From Salibacterium halotolerans (lineage in GTDB: Bacteria; Bacillota; Bacilli; Bacillales; Marinococcaceae), in the NCBI RefSeq assembly GCF_900115625.1, contig NZ_FOXD01000008.1, positions 84,372-148,371 on the forward strand: DNA of 64,000 nt, read 5' to 3'. Positions within the stretch are counted from its first letter, which is position 1. Each line of letters starts with the position of its first letter. Below, in pieces: positions 43,569 to 52,239 of this stretch. A program made the position numbers and the translations under genes. The notes below the pieces were generated by a model, which had not been told where the DNA came from, ran no database searches, and saw only the letters and a program-made list of their open reading frames with translations.

Positions 43569-44032
43569 TCATATAAATATCAGATAGGGAAAGGGGTCCC
43601 ATTGATTTTCTTTCGCTGTTTCGATGATGCTGTAAATAATCGCGGTCGCCTGAGCGCTGAGGGGCGTTTGAGAAAAAAGCCAGTTTTTGCGGCCGATCAC
43701 AAACGGTTTCATCGAACGTTCACTGCAATTGTTATCCATTTCCAACCGCCCGTCTTCCATGAATACAGTTGACCGATCCCATTGATTCCGGACGTATTTG
43801 ATAGCTTCGCCGAGAGCACTTTTAGGGAGCACTTGGGCTGCCTGGGTTTGAAACCATACTGAAAAAGCATCCAGAAAGGATGTGTGTACTGCTGCCGGGT
43901 GAGCCGGAATTGTTTTTCATACCAGGTCACTTTCGTTTCCAGCTCCGCGTTTTTGGCTTCAAACAAGCGGGCTCGTGTTTCCCATTCTACTGTTGTTGCC
44001 AGGGTATCATTCGTTGGTTTTGTCCTAATCAT
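43569..44032 (-). pseudogene. IS66 transposase relic with internal deletion
   Basis: The N-terminal piece has ETKVTWYEKQFRLTRQQ (IS66 leader region). It is followed, in another frame, by the extreme C-terminus: EDGRLEMDNNCSERSMKPF, VIGRKNWLFSQTP and IYSIIETAKENQWDPFPYL. The whole catalytic middle is missing and the two halves overlap out of frame. IS66 accessory genes are absent. Confidence 0.78.
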
Positions 44033-44071
44033 GCATTACTTGCCTTTCTAAAAGAAACAAAATCACGTTTC

Positions 44072-45082
44072 TCCCGTCGAAAGGGGTAGAACGAAAAAAG
44101 GACGAAAAGAGGGGGAGAAGACATGGTAAAAAAGACAGGTCTGGTCCTGCTTGGCGTTGTCCTGCTTTTGATGTCCGCCTGCAGCAATGAAGAATCTTCT
44201 GACAGTCAGGCGCAGCGCTCGTCGGAAGGTTCGGCGGGAGGAACGGCGGACACGGAGCAGTCCACGGCCGATCAGGCGTCGGATCAAGCGTCCAATAGTG
44301 CACAGGAAGACACGACGCAGGAAGACGCCGCGTCGGAGCGGATGGTGATTCACAGCGGAAGTTTGACGCTTGAAGTGGAAGAATACGACGCGGCCCGGTC
44401 GGATATTGAGACGCGGGTGAACGAGATGGGAGGCTATATCGTCGAATCCAGCGTGCAGCGTTCCGGAGATGAAGCACGGGAAGGATCGCTGTCGGTACGG
44501 ATTCCGCAGGAACAGTTCTCTACGTTTATGACGGATATGGAAGGAGTCGGAACCACGGTGCTGGATCGTTCCACCCAAGGGGAAGACGTTACCGAAGAAT
44601 ACGTTGATCTCGAATCACGTCTGCGTTCCAAAGAAACCCAGGAAGAGCGGTTGACAGCATTTATGGAAGAAGCCGGGAACACCGACGCGCTCCTGCAGAT
44701 CTCGGAAGACCTGTCCGCGGTGCAGGAGGAAATCGAGAAGCTGAAAGGGCGGATGAATTACCTGGAAAACCATAGCGCTAACGCCACCGTCGACATTACC
44801 CTGCAGGAACGCGGATCCTCATCGCTGCAGAGCGGGGAAGACCTGAACACGTGGGAAAGATCCACGCAGCTCTTCACGCGGACCCTGAACGGTATTGTCT
44901 CCGCCGCATCCGGCATCGCCGTTTTTTTCGTCGGCCTGTCGCCGGTGCTCGTGCCGATGCTGCTTCTTGCCGCAGGCACCGCATTCTATTATAGAAAAAA
45001 GAGAAAACATGAAGAGTAAAACGTATATCATGTCCCTATGCATGGGGCTTCTTATTGCCGGGTACGGTAAGGAAACAGAAAA
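44072..45082 (+). repeat. 1-kb duplication, copy 1
   Basis: From TTTCTCCCGTCGAAAGGGGT through the DUF4349 gene into the start of the small lipoprotein gene, nearly identical to 46168-47170. Differences include a 15-base indel in the signal peptide and scattered substitutions. Confidence 0.85.
44123..45019 (+). CDS. DUF4349 lipoprotein, copy 1
   Basis: 298 residues: a lipoprotein signal (VVLLLMSAC, lipobox Cys at about 20), a Ser/Gln/Asp-rich linker, and the DUF4349 domain (ERMVIHSGSLTLEVEEYDAA, MGGYIVESSVQRSG, EEYVDLESRLRSKETQEERL, IEKLKGRMNYLENHSA). A transmembrane helix (SAASGIAVFFVGLSPVLVPM) and a basic tail follow. The coiled-coil region suggests an envelope-bound oligomer. GGGGGAGAAG precedes the ATG. 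A near-identical paralogue is at 46227. The function of the family is unknown. Confidence 0.88.
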   Translation: MVKKTGLVLLGVVLLLMSACSNEESSDSQAQRSSEGSAGGTADTEQSTADQASDQASNSAQEDTTQEDAASERMVIHSGSLTLEVEEYDAARSDIETRVNEMGGYIVESSVQRSGDEAREGSLSVRIPQEQFSTFMTDMEGVGTTVLDRSTQGEDVTEEYVDLESRLRSKETQEERLTAFMEEAGNTDALLQISEDLSAVQEEIEKLKGRMNYLENHSANATVDITLQERGSSSLQSGEDLNTWERSTQLFTRTLNGIVSAASGIAVFFVGLSPVLVPMLLLAAGTAFYYRKKRKHEE

Positions 45083-45173
45083 ACCCAGAGAGGGCATCGA
45101 GTACGAATCTTTTCACAAAGGTACAGAGACCGTTCTGGTGTCTGCCGAAGAATCAAAGCAACAACAGCAGTGA
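45009..45173 (+). pseudogene. Degenerate small lipoprotein (copy 1)
   Basis: 54 codons, overlapping the end of the DUF4349 gene. The N-terminus parallels the intact 171-residue lipoprotein at 47098 (signal SLCMGLLIAG), but the lipobox Cys is replaced by Tyr (AGY) and the sequence diverges into a low-complexity Gln-rich end after residue 24. It therefore cannot be lipidated and has lost its domain. Confidence 0.65.
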
Positions 45174-45317
45174 CTGTCTAACACCCTGAACTGACCGTCT
45201 TTTTAAAAGGCTGTCGTTTCTTTTTTTGACGTTTTGGGTACCATACAACAATACGCCCAGTAAATACTCAAAACGTACCCATAATAAAGGCGATAGCACC
45301 TTTTATTTTTTAGATTT

Positions 45318-45338
45318 TTGTATTACAATGTAATACAA
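45318..45338. promoter_or_regulatory. Palindromic operator of the toxin-antitoxin pair
   Basis: TTGTATTAC-N3-GTAATACAA, a perfect 9-bp inverted repeat placed 14 bases before the antitoxin start and overlapping the likely -10 region. It suits autorepression by a ribbon-helix-helix antitoxin. Confidence 0.7.
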
Positions 45339-45351
45339 AGGAGGGGAGATT

Positions 45352-45579
45352 ATGTCTACTATTTCCTTGCGCATGAATGAAGAAGAAGAAAAATTAATTA
45401 AAGAATACGCCAAAATAAATAACCTTAGCATATCCGAGTTACTCCGTTCTTCTGTTTTAGAAAAAATTGAAAATGACATTGACTTGAAACTCTATCATCA
45501 AGCAATGAAAGACCATCACAATGATCCAAACGATATTTCCTTTGATGAGATGATGAAGGAACTGGACTTACCCCAATGA
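45352..45579 (+). CDS. Type II antitoxin, RelB/DUF6290-like ribbon-helix-helix
   Basis: 75 residues. The N-terminal ribbon-helix-helix is STISLRMNEEEEKLIKEYAKINNLSISELLRSSV; the C-terminal half (SFDEMMKELDLPQ) is the toxin-binding tail. GGAGGGGAG precedes the ATG and the perfect palindrome at 45318 lies in its promoter. Its stop overlaps the toxin start (ATGA). It should repress the operon and neutralise the RelE-like toxin. Confidence 0.88.
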   Translation: MSTISLRMNEEEEKLIKEYAKINNLSISELLRSSVLEKIENDIDLKLYHQAMKDHHNDPNDISFDEMMKELDLPQ

Positions 45580-45857
45580 CAGCATACCAGGTAAGATTTG
45601 AAAAAAGAGCGCAAAAAGCGTTAAAAAAAATGGATAAGTATCAGGCTGGCATCATTATGGCCTGGATTAAGAAGAATTTAGAAGGCACCGCCGAGCCTGG
45701 AGTACACGGCAAAGGATTAACAGCAAACAGATCCGGGGAATGGCGATATCGCGTAGGCGAATATAGAATCATTGCCCATATCGATGATGAGGCGATCACT
45801 ATTCTAATTTTAGAAGTTGGCCATCGGCGTGATATATATGAACGCGGAAAACCATAA
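45576..45857 (+). CDS. RelE/ParE family toxin
   Basis: 93 residues with the RelE fold pattern: YQVRFEKRAQKALKKMDKY, a middle helix, GEWRYRVGEYRIIAHI and a C-terminal LILEVGHRRDIYE with the conserved His and Arg. Such toxins cleave ribosome-bound mRNA or, as ParE, inhibit gyrase. The WRYRVGxYR box favours the RelE mRNA interferase side. Translationally coupled to the antitoxin. The pair lies between the two DUF4349 copies. Confidence 0.9.
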   Translation: MTAYQVRFEKRAQKALKKMDKYQAGIIMAWIKKNLEGTAEPGVHGKGLTANRSGEWRYRVGEYRIIAHIDDEAITILILEVGHRRDIYERGKP

Positions 45858-45907
45858 CCCGGACTGCTTTGGAATGTCCCATTTGAAACAAATATATGTC
45901 TAACATC

Positions 45908-45945
45908 ATGGAACCGACCATCTTTTCTAAGGATGTCGGTTCCAT
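45908..45945 (+). terminator. Terminator-like hairpin after the toxin gene
   Basis: ATGGAACCGAC-ATC pairs with GAT-GTCGGTTCCAT. The T-run is weak. The rest of the gap to 46226 holds no gene, only the left edge of the second duplication copy. Confidence 0.5.
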
Positions 45946-46167
45946 TCTAAAATGCTCTTTTCCATTCAAGAACTGGATACTGCTACGGCTGTTGATTATC
46001 CAAATATAGGAATCGTTTCGTCGGACTCCACCTTTCCTTCCCGCTTTCCGCGGGCGTTGGGCAGACGGCTTCGTCCAACGAAAAAGAAAGGGGATACATG
46101 CTTTGATCACAGATGCCCCCTCCTCATAGAACCCTTTCCCATTCCTTTATATGGTAAATCAACAGGC

Positions 46168-47170
46168 GTGGTTTCTCCCGTCGAAAGGGGTAGAACGAAA
46201 AAAGGACGAAAAGAGGGGGAGAAGACATGGTAAAAAAGACAGGTCTGGTCCTGCTTTTGGCGTCTGCCTGCAGCAATGAAGAATCTTCTGACAGTCAGGC
46301 GCAGCGCTCGTCGGAAGGTTCGGCGGGAGGAACGGCGGACACGGAGCAGTCCACGGCCGATCAGGCGTCGGATCAAGCGTCCAATAGTGCACAGGAAGAC
46401 ACGGCGCAGGAAGACGCCGCGTCGGAGCGGATGGTGATTCACAGCGGAAGTTTGACGCTTGAAGTGGAAGAATACGACGCGGCTCGGTTGGATATTGAGA
46501 CGCGGGTGAACGAGATGGGAGGCTATATCGTCGAATCCAGCGTGCAGCGTTCCGGAGACGGAGCACGGGAAGGATCGCTGTCGGTACGGATTCCACAGGA
46601 ACAGTTCTCTACGTTTATGACAGATATGGAAGGAGTCGGCACCACGGTGCTGGATCGTTCCACCAAGGGGGAAGACGTTACCGAAGAATACGTTGATCTC
46701 GAATCACGTCTGCGTTCCAAAGAAACCCAGGAAGAGCGGTTGACAGCATTTATGGAAGAAGCCGGGAACACCGACGCGCTCCTGCAGATCTCGGAAGACC
46801 TGTCCGCCGTGCAGGAGGAAATCGAGAAGCTGAAAGGGCGGATGAATTACCTGGAAAACCATAGCGCTAACGCCACCGTCGACATTACCCTGCAGGAACG
46901 CGGATCCTCATCGCTGCAGAGCGGAGAAGATCTGAACACGTGGGAAAGATCCACGCAGCTCTTCACGCGGACCCTCAATGGTATCGTCTCCGCCGCATCC
47001 GGCATCGCCGTTTTTTTCGTCGGCCTGTCGCCGGTGCTCGTGCCGATGCTGCTTCTTGCCGCAGGCACCGCATTCTATTATAGAAAAAGGAGAAAACATG
47101 AAGAGTGAAACGTATATCATATCCCTATGCATGGGGCTTCTTATTGCCGGATGCAGCAATGAAACAGAAA
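46168..47170 (+). repeat. 1-kb duplication, copy 2
   Basis: Second copy of 44072-45082, in direct orientation, 1.1 kb further on. The toxin-antitoxin operon occupies the interval. Confidence 0.85.
46227..47108 (+). CDS. DUF4349 lipoprotein, copy 2
   Basis: 293 residues, nearly identical to the protein at 44123. The signal peptide is five residues shorter (GLVLLLASAC) but keeps the lipobox; the domain, coiled coil and C-terminal transmembrane helix are the same. Few substitutions are seen (for example Ser to Leu in DAARLD, Gln to Lys in STKGED). It is followed by an intact lipoprotein gene whose start overlaps its stop, which suggests that this is the original, functional locus and that 44123 derives from a later duplication. 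Confidence 0.88.
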   Translation: MVKKTGLVLLLASACSNEESSDSQAQRSSEGSAGGTADTEQSTADQASDQASNSAQEDTAQEDAASERMVIHSGSLTLEVEEYDAARLDIETRVNEMGGYIVESSVQRSGDGAREGSLSVRIPQEQFSTFMTDMEGVGTTVLDRSTKGEDVTEEYVDLESRLRSKETQEERLTAFMEEAGNTDALLQISEDLSAVQEEIEKLKGRMNYLENHSANATVDITLQERGSSSLQSGEDLNTWERSTQLFTRTLNGIVSAASGIAVFFVGLSPVLVPMLLLAAGTAFYYRKRRKHEE

Positions 47171-47613
47171 ACATTCAAGAAAGGAAAACAAGCAGCGTGG
47201 AAGCTTCCGATTTTTCACTGGAAGTAAGTGCTCCCGCCACCGTGGAAGCAGGAGAATCGATGCAGGTGCAAGCTGTGTTAACGTATCGCGGCAACGAGGA
47301 TATCGACCTTTATCACGGTGAACCTATTGTAAGGATGTCTTATTCCGGGGAAGAGGGAGCGAATGAATATAACGATATAGGAATACAATCCACCCTGCAG
47401 CCCGGCGGTAAGATGAAAGCGAAGAAAACCTTTGACGTCAAAAAATCGGGCACGCAGCACGTATCCGCCTCCACGACCTCTCTCAAGGTAGATGGAGAAT
47501 ATATAGAAGGAAAAGGAAAGGAAGAGGCTGTCACAGATGATATGGGAGAGATACCTAAAAATGCCGCCCAAAGCGAATTAGTGGTGGATCCTATCGAAAT
47601 AGAAACTAAATAA
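47098..47613 (+). CDS. Lipoprotein of unknown function
   Basis: 171 residues with a lipoprotein signal (LCMGLLIAGCSN, lipobox Cys at about 19) and a beta-rich domain: DFSLEVSAPATVEAGESMQV and VLTYRGNEDIDLYHGEPIVRM, like immunoglobulin-type adhesion or Intracellular proteinase inhibitor (BsuPI) folds. The ATG overlaps the DUF4349 stop. It should be anchored outside the membrane. A degraded version follows the other DUF4349 copy. The precise family is not recognised. Confidence 0.7.
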   Translation: MKSETYIISLCMGLLIAGCSNETENIQERKTSSVEASDFSLEVSAPATVEAGESMQVQAVLTYRGNEDIDLYHGEPIVRMSYSGEEGANEYNDIGIQSTLQPGGKMKAKKTFDVKKSGTQHVSASTTSLKVDGEYIEGKGKEEAVTDDMGEIPKNAAQSELVVDPIEIETK

Positions 47614-47631
47614 ACAGGGAGACAATGTTAC

Positions 47632-47800
47632 TTCGCATGTAAACCTGCATATTTGGCATGTAAATCGCTTTGTTCGGCATGTAACAGGCCGCGTTCAGCC
47701 GGTAACGTACGGTTTGGATCGTATTGTTGTTCATTTGGCATGTAAATGGAGGGATTCGGCTCGTACCCGTCGACGTTTGGCTGATAAATATCCTTGGCCG
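47632..47800. repeat. Degenerate 21-bp tandem repeat array
   Basis: About nine units, each with a core like TTYGGCATGTAAA, spaced mostly 20-21 bases apart. The GG pairs fall at about 47635, 47655, 47676, 47697, 47716, 47737, 47758, 47779 and 47796. Better units include TTTGGCATGTAAAT and TTCGGCATGTAAC. On the minus strand the array would read in 7-residue steps (YMPN-type), but I do not consider it a real gene. The rest of the gap to 47900 is AT-rich with an imperfect hairpin at 47834-47873. Confidence 0.7.
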
Positions 47801-47908
47801 GTGCTCATCCATTCCCGTAGGCAAAAAAGAAACGATGGCACAGAATGCTTAAATCCAGCATCCCATTCCATCGCTTAGGTTAACGGAATCGTCTTTATTT
47901 CATGCTAT

Positions 47909-48590
47909 GTGTTGTTTTATCAGAATGGCTTGTTCCTGCCATCCTTGCACCAACATTTTTTTTCACTCATTCAGACGGGGATGTCTTATCTCGACAATCG
48001 CGAGCTGCAGCGGTGTACAATTACGCAGTGGAAGCCGAATTTATTAAAGTGCCAGCTGTATTTTCCGGAAACAGGGCAGTCCGTTTATCATAAAACCCGG
48101 TCCCGCTGCCGAGCTACCTATGAATTGGCTTTGCCTGCTTTCTTTATTCATTTCGCTGTGACCAAGATTCAATACGACCACTGGTCTCCCGACGTTGTCC
48201 AGCGGCTCAAAACCAGATTTGGTGACGCTTTTTCATCCATTTTTCCATCCATCACATCTGACAACGGTTCTGAATGCAGTGAACTGACCGAGGCCGTTGA
48301 CCGTGATCAGGTTAGCGTCTATTATACGCACCCCTATACCTCCAGCGAGAGAGGCACGAACGAACGCCATAACCGACTGATCCGACGGTTTATACCCAAA
48401 GGACAATCCATCGATGACCTGGACGATCCGTCATTGCCTATGTGGAAAATTGGTGCAACACCCTACCCCGCAAAATACTGGGGTATCAGTTTCCTAACGA
48501 CCGTAACGAACAGGTGTTTTCATTCATTCTACAATCACAAATAATGGGATTTAGGTAATTGTTACATTAATTATTGCAATGTAAGATTAG
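47909..48590 (+). pseudogene. IS30-type transposase relic, with right element end
   Basis: The frame gives VYHKTRSRCRATYELALPAF, an internal gap, then TSDNGSECSELTEAVDRDQV, YYTHPYTSSERGTNERHNRL and IRRFIPKGQSIDDLDD. The end at 48560-48590 carries TTACATT-N7-GCAATGTAA. The region between the N-terminal and DDE parts is deleted, so the element is dead. Its intact GTATAGG target region confirms how the Tn3-type insertion at 29708 altered the homologous copy. Confidence 0.8.
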
Positions 48591-48609
48591 TGACAAACTC
48601 TAAAGTTAC

Positions 48610-48711
48610 ATGAAAGAAGCATTATCAATGGCGGAGAAAAACGGTGTTGATCCTAAAGCCATTATGGAGTATGCTTACCCAAACGTTGTTCCCCGCTCCG
48701 GTTTGGATTAA
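48610..48711 (+). CDS. Short ORF fragment of unknown origin
   Basis: 33 codons, MKEALSMAEKNGVDPKAIME then AYPNVVPRSGLD. It looks like the tail of a larger protein rather than a free gene, as the frame is helical and no ribosome site precedes the ATG. It sits directly after the IS30 end. Confidence 0.25.
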   Translation: MKEALSMAEKNGVDPKAIMEYAYPNVVPRSGLD

Positions 48712-48761
48712 TCCAATAGGTGCTGTTAAATGATGTTTTCCGTTTTTAAGGAGGGGGAGTC

Positions 48762-49145
48762 TCATTTTTTATCCTGCTTTTTATCCAATATGGATCTTAG
48801 TTCTTTAATATCTTCTTCAGACAGGTCTTCATCCTGTATGAATTGAACGAGCATCGATTTCAAAGTGCCGTCATAGAATCGCTTTACAAAGGAGTCTGCT
48901 TTGGCACGTTGGCATTCGTCTTGGGAATAAAGCGGATAGAATGTATACAATCTCTGATTTTTATGAACACCGACGACTTCTTTTTTAGTGAGCCGATCCA
49001 ACAGTGTACGTACGGTATTTGGCTTCCAGTTCGTTTGTGCCTGCAAGGATGAAATGATATCATTTGCTGTTTGCGGTGCTTTTTCCCAGAGCAATTTTAA
49101 GACTTCCCATTCCGACTCTGAAATAGTGGGTATTTTATTCGTCAC
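48762..49145 (-). CDS. blaI: BlaI/MecI family transcriptional repressor
   Basis: 127 residues. The winged helix (ISESEWEVLKLLWEKAPQTANDIISSLQAQTNWKPNTVRTLLDRLTKKEVV) and C-terminal dimerisation helices are typical of BlaI. It should bind the TACA-N2-TGTA dyads at 52121-52149 and be cleaved when BlaR1 detects beta-lactam. The gene lies 21 bp downstream of blaR1 on the same strand, in the order bla, blaR1, blaI. Confidence 0.9.
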   Translation of the reverse strand: MTNKIPTISESEWEVLKLLWEKAPQTANDIISSLQAQTNWKPNTVRTLLDRLTKKEVVGVHKNQRLYTFYPLYSQDECQRAKADSFVKRFYDGTLKSMLVQFIQDEDLSEEDIKELRSILDKKQDKK

Positions 49146-49166
49146 GTTATTCCCTGCCTTTACCTT

Positions 49167-50939
49167 TTAATAGATACCTTTATCGGATAAAATGGATTTC
49201 GTAATTTTAGCAGCTGTACTACCATTGGCATGATGGTCGCTTTCGATATTAGTTGTGAAAAAATACGTATTGTTTTCCTTTTTTACATAGCCAATGAACC
49301 ATCCATTCACATTTTTCCCATTGACTGTTCCTGTGCCGGTTTTGCCATAGAGTGCTGCACTGTCTTTCGTCTCCAGTTTAATGGCATCTTTTATGAATTG
49401 AATGTTTTTACCATCGAATCCAAATTGGTTTGTATAAAAGTCTTTGAGTGTCTGCACCTGTTCAATTGGTGAAATTTTCAAGGAAGATTCGAGCCAATAG
49501 TCTTCGATTCCCCCAGATAGATTCTGATTGCCGTACGCTATTTTATCAAAATAAGATTCAATGTTTTTCATCCCCATTTTTTTATCTATTTTCTGGAAGT
49601 ACCAGGTTACGGAATTTTCCATTGCAGTAAATAAATTTTGATTTTGTTTCCAGTTTCGATAAGGATACGATGTCCCATCCCACTGCATGGAGTTGTTCTT
49701 TCGTGTGATGACTTCAGATTCCAACGCAAATAGTGCACTGTAAATTTTGTACGTGGAATTTGGCGAAATCCGTAATGTGCTTTTGTCTTTATTATAGATA
49801 TTATATTGTTCCTCCTGCAAATCGTACAGTACAAAGCTGCCTTCATATCCACTGAAAAATGCACTTAAATCCTCATAGATTGTCTGCTTATTGTGGAAAT
49901 CAATCCTGTCATCTCCATAAGGCATTGCAGAAACAACTGGTATCTGACTTATGACAATGCCGGTAAGAAGTATAAAAATCAGGATGCTTTTCAGCTTCAA
50001 GAGCTTTGTTTCATATCTAAAGGTTGTAATACGTTCAATCCGTATTTTTAATTGTTTTTTTGAGCCGGCGATTTGGTTAACCATTGAGAAATACATAGGA
50101 AGATAAGTTTTACCCGCAAACATTATAATCGTATTTCCGTATGCTGTATGCTGGTTTTGATCTAATATATTTAGAACAGCACTATCACAAGCAATTTCCC
50201 GGTCCAGTCGCATTTGCTTAAATGCCATCCATATCAATGGATTAAACCAGTATAAAATCTGGAATAGGACGATCAGATAATTTGTGGCAATATCTTTATA
50301 TTTATAGTGATGTAATTCATGCAGCAAAGTGTATTTTATTTCATCCATAGACAGCCGCGCTGCAGCATGACTCGGCAAGACTATATAGGTTTTAAATATT
50401 CCGAACGTCAATGGGGATTTGATCAGTGGTGATTCTCCCAACACAAGTGGTCGTGATACATTCAGCTGCTGTTTACACTGTTCGAACAATGCCAGCACCC
50501 GGCTGTTCGTCAGCAGGGTTGTGGACTTTTTTATTTGTCGCAGTTTCATCCATGCGTGAATGAAAAAAACAATCATCACAAGCATGCCTGCCATCCATAT
50601 GATGGTTAAAACGTGATCCAAAAGTGTCAAGTCAATACGGTTAACGGATGTTGAGAAATCATGCATCCAATTTTCATTTTCCTGTGATCCAGGGTTTTCG
50701 GTTGTGGTTACGGATGGTAACGGATTACTGTTTTGATTCCCGTTCCACGTGAACTTATCTCCGAAGTTTAATAATTGGGTTGGAATATAAGGTAATAGTA
50801 AAGCGATTAGTAACAAGAACCAGAGATTGTATTTCCATTTGGGTAACAATTGGTTCTTAAAAATCTTTCGGATCAGCATGATAACGAGGATTATGATAGA
50901 AGATATGAACATACTAACAGCCAGATGGAGGACAGACAT
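49167..50939 (-). CDS. blaR1: BlaR1 beta-lactam sensor/signal transducer
   Basis: 590 residues. Four N-terminal transmembrane helices enclose a gluzincin metalloprotease domain (LLHELHHYKYKD, HExxH). A C-terminal extracellular penicillin-binding sensor follows, with the STYK active site (SPNSTYKIYSAL), a SVTWYFQ motif and the KTG box (YGKTGTGTV). Acylation of the Ser by beta-lactam activates the protease and leads to loss of BlaI. No TACA-TGTA dyad is seen directly upstream, so it may depend on read-through from bla. Confidence 0.9.
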   Translation of the reverse strand: MSVLHLAVSMFISSIIILVIMLIRKIFKNQLLPKWKYNLWFLLLIALLLPYIPTQLLNFGDKFTWNGNQNSNPLPSVTTTENPGSQENENWMHDFSTSVNRIDLTLLDHVLTIIWMAGMLVMIVFFIHAWMKLRQIKKSTTLLTNSRVLALFEQCKQQLNVSRPLVLGESPLIKSPLTFGIFKTYIVLPSHAAARLSMDEIKYTLLHELHHYKYKDIATNYLIVLFQILYWFNPLIWMAFKQMRLDREIACDSAVLNILDQNQHTAYGNTIIMFAGKTYLPMYFSMVNQIAGSKKQLKIRIERITTFRYETKLLKLKSILIFILLTGIVISQIPVVSAMPYGDDRIDFHNKQTIYEDLSAFFSGYEGSFVLYDLQEEQYNIYNKDKSTLRISPNSTYKIYSALFALESEVITRKNNSMQWDGTSYPYRNWKQNQNLFTAMENSVTWYFQKIDKKMGMKNIESYFDKIAYGNQNLSGGIEDYWLESSLKISPIEQVQTLKDFYTNQFGFDGKNIQFIKDAIKLETKDSAALYGKTGTGTVNGKNVNGWFIGYVKKENNTYFFTTNIESDHHANGSTAAKITKSILSDKGIY

Positions 50940-51030
50940 TGCTTTAATCTCCTTAACCGCAAAGATATTTACTCAAAGTATTTTTATTTTACTATCCAAA
51001 TCCATTTTAACGCTATGGAAAGACATACAA

Positions 51031-51078
51031 TAAAAAGAAGGGTCACACATGCCGTCCCTGATTGACATATGTGACTCC
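51031..51078 (-). terminator. Terminator-like hairpin after the beta-lactamase gene
   Basis: On the minus strand GAGTCACATATG pairs with CATGTGTGACCC (one wobble), then CTTTTTATTG. It may attenuate transcription into blaR1-blaI. Confidence 0.65.
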
Positions 51079-51088
51079 CGGATTTTTC

Positions 51089-52018
51089 TTATTTTAAAGC
51101 GTTCAGTGAGATTTCTGCAGCCTTTGCAATCAGTGCATCATCATACTCGGCATTCTTTGTATCGTGACGGGACATAATCGCTATGACAATAGGTTCTTTG
51201 TTCGGAGGCCATACAACGGCAATGTCATTCCTTGTTCCGTAGGTTCCGGCTCCACTTTTATCAATAACTTTCCATTTTTCAGGTGCACCTGCACGTATTA
51301 ATGGATCTCCTGCTTCATTGCCTGTCATCCAGTCGATAAGCAATTCACGTTTATTATTTGAAAGAAAGTCACTAAGAGCAACCTTATTGAGATTGGCGGC
51401 CATCGCTCTCGGTGTGCTTGTATCACGCTTATTCCTCGGTGTGAATTTATTCAATTCGATTTCGTATCGTTCGGATTGGGTAGTGTCATCGCCAATGTCA
51501 CGTAAGGCTTGCTCAAATTTAACTGGGCCCCCAATTGCCTCAAGTAGAAGGTTCCCCGCAGTGTTGTCACTTTTCCGTATGGCAGCTTCACTTATTTCCA
51601 ACAACGACATTCCGGTATCCACATGTTTCTTGGTAACCGGAGAATGAGCAACCAAATCATCAGAGGTGTACGTAACAACTTTTTCAAGATATTCTATATT
51701 GTTTTGCTTAAGCAGGATTGCTGCAGCCAAAGGTTTAAATGTGGAGGAATAAGCAAAACGCTCATCCGGTCGGTATTCGACGATTTGATTTGTTCCTGTA
51801 TCCATTGCATAGACACCAAGTTGGGCATCAAACTCATTTTCAAGTTGTGCAAACTTTTCATCGTTATTGACCGTTTGTATTGGTTTATTCTCCTTGTCAG
51901 ATGATGTATCAGTTTTATTATGTTCATTTCCGCATGCACTAAGTATTGTTAGTAACAGTAATGTTATGGACAGCGTGAGCAGGCGCATGTCGATTTTGTG
52001 TGGATTTGTTTTTCTCAT
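51089..52018 (-). CDS. Class A beta-lactamase (lipoprotein form)
   Basis: 309 residues with a lipoprotein signal (LLLTILSAC). Class A landmarks are complete: STFK (S70 and K73), SDN (S130 loop, RKSDNTAG), EIELN with the general base Glu166, and KSG in place of KTG (VIDKSGAGTYG). It hydrolyses penicillins in the cell envelope. It is related to Bacillus PenP/BlaP but the exact subtype is not identifiable here. It heads the bla-blaR1-blaI cluster, with two BlaI-type dyads in its promoter. AGAGAAGG precedes the ATG. Confidence 0.9.
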   Translation of the reverse strand: MRKTNPHKIDMRLLTLSITLLLLTILSACGNEHNKTDTSSDKENKPIQTVNNDEKFAQLENEFDAQLGVYAMDTGTNQIVEYRPDERFAYSSTFKPLAAAILLKQNNIEYLEKVVTYTSDDLVAHSPVTKKHVDTGMSLLEISEAAIRKSDNTAGNLLLEAIGGPVKFEQALRDIGDDTTQSERYEIELNKFTPRNKRDTSTPRAMAANLNKVALSDFLSNNKRELLIDWMTGNEAGDPLIRAGAPEKWKVIDKSGAGTYGTRNDIAVVWPPNKEPIVIAIMSRHDTKNAEYDDALIAKAAEISLNALK

Positions 52019-52120
52019 ATTGGTACCTTCTCTCTATTAGATTGAATTGCTTATATTTGTTTTCTTCATTTACCAGCCGTTATTTGTAAGCATTTTATAC
52101 CTCCTTATTAACCTAAAGAC

Positions 52121-52149
52121 TACAACTGTAGTACAATACTACAATTGTA
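52121..52149. promoter_or_regulatory. Paired BlaI operators of the beta-lactamase gene
   Basis: Two dyads, TACAACTGTA (52121-52130) and TACAATTGTA (52140-52149), 19 bases apart centre to centre, flanked by GACT and AGTC. They match the known TACA-TGTA core of Bla/Mec operators. They lie about 105 bases upstream of the beta-lactamase start. Confidence 0.85.
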
Positions 52150-52239
52150 GTCTTTTGAATGTCAAGACAAAATTTAAAAGTAGGTTTATACCATCTTGAA
52201 GCTTGATTGTAAAATGAAATGCAATGGCTAAAGGCATAG

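Noticed and set aside
43569..44032. Functional IS66 element
   Set aside because: The catalytic core and accessory tnpA/tnpB genes are missing.
47632..47800. CRISPR array
   Set aside because: The period is only ~21 bases with no distinct spacers, the units are degenerate and there are no cas genes nearby.
47606..47824. 72-residue minus-strand ORF with YMPN-type repeats
   Set aside because: It is a by-product of the 21-bp tandem array: no ribosome site, and the repeat degenerates without regard to the reading frame.
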